From contig JAQIWT010001108.1 in NCBI GenBank assembly GCA_034696485.1, positions 1-12,466 of the forward strand: a DNA stretch of 12,466 nt, given 5' to 3'. Below the pieces are notes generated by a model. The model ran no database searches. It was given only the letters and a program-made list of their open reading frames with translations, and was not told the DNA's origin. The position numbers and the translations under genes are program-made. This document shows positions 8,812 through 12,466 of the stretch, in pieces (position 1 is the first letter of the stretch; each line of letters starts with the position of its first letter). Source of the stretch: Isohypsibius dastychi. Its lineage: Eukaryota; Tardigrada; Eutardigrada; Parachela; Isohypsibiidae.

Positions 8812-11800
8812 CTAGCCAATGTCGGCACATCCAAATGTTCCGACCACACACTAAAAAAGAAAAGTCACCGTTTGAAAATAAACAAAGTTGGCAGCAATCA
8901 ACCCTACAGGTGTTGTTGCCTGAGTTCCAGACCCAGACCCAGAACAAGTGCATGTGGCGGATCCACCAATCGTACAATCGACATTGACTGAAATCAAACA
9001 TTACCAGAAACCTATTAAATTCGGGAACGAAAGATGAGACATACCAGGCACAGTTGTTTGCAAGCCAGATGTAGTCCTTGCCACAACGTTCAATGTGTTA
9101 CATTGTGTATTCGGGACAGTTGGATAAATAACCTGAAAACAATGCAGATGCCAGTTACAACAGATCCCATATGTAATTATTCTACAAAGTGTAATTAGTT
9201 CTCATCTCACCCCCGTATTCGGATCGATCCCGAAATTATTAACGGTAAGAGTTGGAAGAGAGTAAGTAATTGTACCACTAGTGGTCGACGCAAGAACCGC
9301 TCCGATGTTTACGAACAAAGAACAACCGGATAAAGATTGGAACGTGTAACATGTCTGCGAAAATGTGGGTGCGGTTCCTCCAGTTGTTGTAGTCGAGCAT
9401 GACTGCCGGGAAATGGTCAATGGAGCGGTGGTCGCCACGCCATTTGAAGTCGCGCGAATGGTAATTGTTCCTGCTACGACGCCGGTTGCCGGTGCAGTTA
9501 CCACCCCGGTACTGAAACACCGAAAGGTCATCACGATTTGCTTAAGGAAGTTTGATAGGCTACCTGCTGATGGTGTATCCAAGATTAGGACTGTCGATGG
9601 AATAGGTCACTGTGCTAGTGGCACCGAGTGTGTTGACTGTTCCAATGGTCGCGGAAGCGCCGCAAAGAATCGGCGCGAAAAAGTACGTGGACTGCTGGAA
9701 TCTGAATCCCGTTGTTGTTGTTCCGGATGTGCAAGTTGGATATACAGACTGGCAAAATACCAAGATACACATGCATACCCAATATACCAAAATTCATACA
9801 TACCACAGGAACAGTTGTGCTCCCTGAAAAAATGTCAACATTTCATTTTTTGCAAATGAGTACCTATGTCTTGCTTAACGCCACGTACCGAGACTGTTGA
9901 ACGCGGTGATGGTGAATGAAGTGAGCGCGCCGGAAGTGACTACTGGATTGCCGGTCAGGGTTATGATACCAGTGCTGGACACGGCGAAAGCCGAGTTTGA
10001 GCTACTATAAGTCACGGTTCCTGATGTTGAAGTAACCGAAACCGCGCCGACTATGGTTCCAACAGCACAGCTTCCAGACACTGAATATGAGTAGCTCGTT
10101 GAAATAAAGGTTGGTCGCGTTGTCGCGGTTCCTCCAGTACCAGTACCACCACAAGTGGCCGTAATGGTAACCTGAGTGCTACTGGTTCCAGCAGAATTTG
10201 TTGCCGACACTAAGAAGGTTGAATGAAACTAAAGTTGGAAACTGTAAAAGGGTGACTAACCTGTGAAACTTCTGACAGTTCCCGCTGAGATGACAGGATT
10301 TCCACTAAGTGTGATGACACCAGTAGTCGGGTTAACTTGGTACCCTGTTCCGGCTGGACTGATTGTGTATGTCGTACTTGTTGGATTCGACACGGCAACT
10401 GTTCCAACAGTTGATCCTGTTCCACATGCCGTCGCTGTGTACGAATAGGAACTCTGCAAAATAGTCGTATCAGCTGTTGGTTGCAACTGCTGTTGAGCTA
10501 CACTGACCTGTTGAAAGGTCGGAAACGATACGCTTCCAGTTCCAGTCCCCGTTCCAGTCCCAGAGCAACCAGCACTGTGAAACAAACCAAGGTGTCTTAG
10601 TTCTACCACGCAAGCTTAATGGTCTAAGGCTGATCACCATTAATTAAAGTAATGTACCAAGTAGTTAATCGCACATGAAATACCACACTGTCGAGCTTTT
10701 TAGGTTGAATGACTTACATGATGGTGACCGGTATTGTTGTCGTCCCATAGGGATTGGTTGCGGTGACTTGGATGACATAAGTTTGACCTGAGGAATAAGT
10801 GTATGTTGGCTGGAGTTAGGTTGATGAGAATACGAACCAGCAACCAAAGACGTGGAACCCGATAACGTTATCTGACCAGTGTTCGACACCTAGTAGAATC
10901 AAAGCAGTGACAACAAGTACTGAAAGGAATTCAGACAACTTTACCAAGAACGGTGTTCCAGACTGAGCTGCACCGAAAACCACATTGAGAGCATTTGTGA
11001 CGGCCACCTTCAATGATCAACATAGTGGTCTGGACATTCCCAGATAATTCATGTATTAGCTTACTTGACCAATGAATGCTCCAGTCGTACAGGTGCCTGA
11101 AACGCAAGCCACATTCCATGAACGTACAAGTATAAGCATTTTGTGGATTTACCAGCCGAAAAGGTGTAACTGCTCTGTGCTGCGACCGGAACTTGTCCAG
11201 TAGTTCCACCGGTAGTTCCGCCGGTTGATCCTCCACTTGTGCCACCTATGCATTTTCGGGTATATCCGACTTCGGGATGTGATTACCATACATTCATACT
11301 TATCGAACATGTCACGGTGACTTGGGTCGCCGTTGAAGCACCCGTGCTGAGCGGTCCGACATAAGCGCGAACTGTAGCGGTATACGGAACGCCGGTTTGA
11401 AGGTAGTTAATCAGCAGAACTTGGCCAGTGTTCGAATTAACAGCAAGGTTGACATTTGGTGTTGTACTGGAACCAAAAGACGCCAAAGTTTTGGCAGTTC
11501 GGTCAACAGGAAAAAAATGACCATGGTACGAACCTGTCTATTGTATAATAAGTCGTGCCCGGCGCATTGACCGTTCCTGTTTAAAATGTTAATATTTAAA
11601 AAAAATCCACATGGAAGTGTTTTGGAAACTCACCCACAATGACTCCGGGATTGCAAGCTACAGTTGGCGTGAAAGAATATGACGTTTGAGCAAACGTTTG
11701 TCGTTTCTCTCGCTGTAAAAAAACAACATTTGTATAAGAATCCACTTTGGTTTTCTACAATTTCAAGTTAGATGGTTTACGTTCAGAGTCTTTCGATCGT

Positions 11801-11882
11801 CGGTTCGTGGATATCCGGCTAGATGTATTCCAGGAACAAGCAGGATCGCTTGAAGAATTACCGCAAAATATTTACCCATCAT
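8812..11882 (-). CDS. Secreted protein with six cadherin-like/He_PIG-like repeats, 664 residues, 18 exons
   Basis: Exons, all GT-AG and phase-consistent: 11781-11882, 11634-11712, 11534-11576, 11300-11466, 11153-11245, 11065-11096, 10945-11007, 10838-10889, 10718-10787, 10508-10574, 10261-10453, 9889-10209, 9804-9823, 9564-9748, 9211-9511, 9045-9132, 8908-8987, 8812-8850. They total 1995 bases. Residues 1-22 form a signal peptide (MMGKYFAVILQAILLVPG). REKR at 35-38 is a furin-type site. Six tandem repeats begin near residues 44, 155, 257, 359, 454 and 549. Each has a Tyr/Phe-rich first strand, a Cys, Gly-x-Val/Ile, a turn such as NPTTGVITLSG, a Thr-rich final strand, a second Cys, and a Gly/Thr/Ser linker. 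The Asn/Asp-x-x-Thr-Gly-x-Ile turn is shared by cadherin-like and bacterial putative Ig (He_PIG) domains. Classical cadherin calcium motifs are not evident. No membrane helix or GPI signal is visible, so it is probably an extracellular matrix or cuticle component; that role is inference. The last exon is the least certain. Confidence 0.82.
8908..11712 (-). repeat. Six tandem beta-sandwich repeats with a conserved cysteine pair (coding)
   Basis: In the spliced protein the repeat cysteines fall at 54/128, 164/237, 266/340, 368/440, 463/534 and 559/630. The intervals are 74, 73, 74, 72, 71 and 71 residues. The TG turn recurs as NSNTGQ, VSNTGQ, NPTTGV, VSSTGI, ISSTGV and DPNTGV. Linkers are low-complexity Gly/Thr/Ser and may be O-glycosylated. 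Repeat 6 has two extra cysteines (550, 607). The regular spacing independently supports the splice model. Confidence 0.85.
9804..9823 (-). other. 20-base microexon of the repeat-protein gene
   Basis: Encodes the end of repeat 4's last strand: with one base from the previous exon it reads GSTTVPV. It lies between an acceptor TTTTTTCAG and a donor GTATGT. Comparison with repeat 3 (NSAGTSSTQVTI) shows these residues are needed to complete the strand, and the exon joins both neighbours in frame. Confidence 0.75.
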
Positions 11883-12184
11883 TCTGAGTAAATTCAACCG
11901 ATTCGGACTTACTCTAGCAGACCCGGAAAAATGGTTACTAACACCAAGTCTCAGCTTTTTACCCGGGAATCACATGTTGAAAATTAGGAAAAATTGCTTG
12001 GTTGCATTTTTTTGAGGCATTGTGACGCTGGTTTAGCCGTTTCCCCTCAGAAATTAGCTTAGCTCTGCATTTGTCAAATAGTTATTGTGAAGATTGTATG
12101 GAGATTCTTAGTTCTGCCAACAATACTGCTAAGAATAACTCACATCTTGAAAAAGTCAAACCAAAAACATTCTCGAGAAATCAA
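11883..12184 (-). promoter_or_regulatory. Upstream region of the repeat-protein gene
   Basis: About 300 bases upstream of the start codon at 11882 contain no supported gene. The 5' UTR and promoter of the secreted repeat-protein gene should lie here or further right. I could not identify a convincing TATA box and initiator pair on the minus strand. Confidence 0.4.
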
Positions 12185-12409
12185 TCAAGCGTGCAGCCAC
12201 GGATCACTTTTTTGGTCAAAAAATTCTGCTGACCAAAACGGCACTCTCCCGGACTTGTTCAAAACGAATCGAGTGTTGACTCGAAATATACGCCGACTTA
12301 TCGACTGGCTAGAATAACACAGCCATAAGGTCAGACCTGCGATCACTGCCAATACAAAGAAACACGCGAACCAAATCACCAAAAATTTCCGACATATCAA
12401 CCGCAAACA
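12185..12409 (-). other. Ambiguous open frame with a strong hydrophobic segment
   Basis: A minus-strand open frame reads a short basic stretch (RLICRK), a hydrophobic helix of about 24 residues (FLVIWFACFFVLAVIAGLTL), then a polar region ending WLHA and a TGA. That is the layout of a type II signal anchor. There is no in-frame ATG, and a TAA lies upstream at 12422-12424. It could only be coding as an internal or last exon after a splice acceptor such as the AG near 12417. It could equally be chance or a pseudogene fragment. Confidence 0.22.
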
Positions 12410-12466
12410 TAAAATTCTATTTTATCGTCAAATTCATTCACAAGTTCCAACCAAAACATCTTTCGA

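Noticed and set aside
9365-9859. A 164-residue plus-strand open frame
   Set aside because: It is antisense to exons 13-15 of the secreted repeat-protein gene. Its Val/Pro-rich content is a shadow of Thr/Gly-rich codons on the minus strand.
1-12466. CRISPR arrays, bacterial operons, tRNA or rRNA genes
   Set aside because: None seen. The splice structure and protein families show animal nuclear DNA, and no cloverleaf or rRNA sequence was recognised on either strand.

Overview
The window is animal genomic DNA. It is moderately AT-rich, and its genes are split into many short exons by very short GT-AG introns, mostly 50-80 bases. The first gene is a clear metazoan orthologue, ANKIB1. Compact introns, short intergenic gaps and strong divergence from vertebrate ANKIB1 suggest a small-genome invertebrate, possibly a tardigrade or another small ecdysozoan. 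That placement is inference only; no marker here fixes the phylum. None of the protein-coding genes is a single open frame, so all gene models below were spliced by eye from splice sites, reading phase and family or internal-repeat alignment.

Layout: (1) Bases 1-3025, minus strand: the first 14 coding exons of an ANKIB1-type RING-between-RING E3 ubiquitin ligase, running off the left edge before its C-terminus. (2) 3026-5255: intergenic, with a probable decayed Tc1-like transposase fragment (about 4230-4700) and a candidate TATA/initiator promoter for the next gene. (3) 5256-6698, plus strand: a four-exon, 236-residue PH-domain protein with an alanine/glycine-rich tail. (4) 6699-8811: intergenic, with a candidate poly(A) signal, a probable mariner-like transposase relic on the minus strand (about 7844-8068) and the poly(A) signal of the last gene. 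(5) 8812-11882, minus strand: an 18-exon gene for a 664-residue secreted protein made of six tandem cadherin-like/He_PIG-like beta-sandwich repeats joined by Gly/Thr/Ser linkers. (6) 11883-12466: the upstream region of that gene and an ambiguous hydrophobic open frame at the right edge.

The most interesting item is the 18-exon gene. Once spliced, each of its six repeats carries one cysteine in the first strand and one just after the last strand, always 71-74 residues apart. The chain opens with a signal peptide followed by a furin-type Arg-Glu-Lys-Arg site and ends at the start of a would-be seventh repeat. No membrane anchor is visible, so an extracellular matrix, cuticle or secretion role is likely, but the function is unknown. 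I see no operon-like linkage or shared pathway among the three genes.
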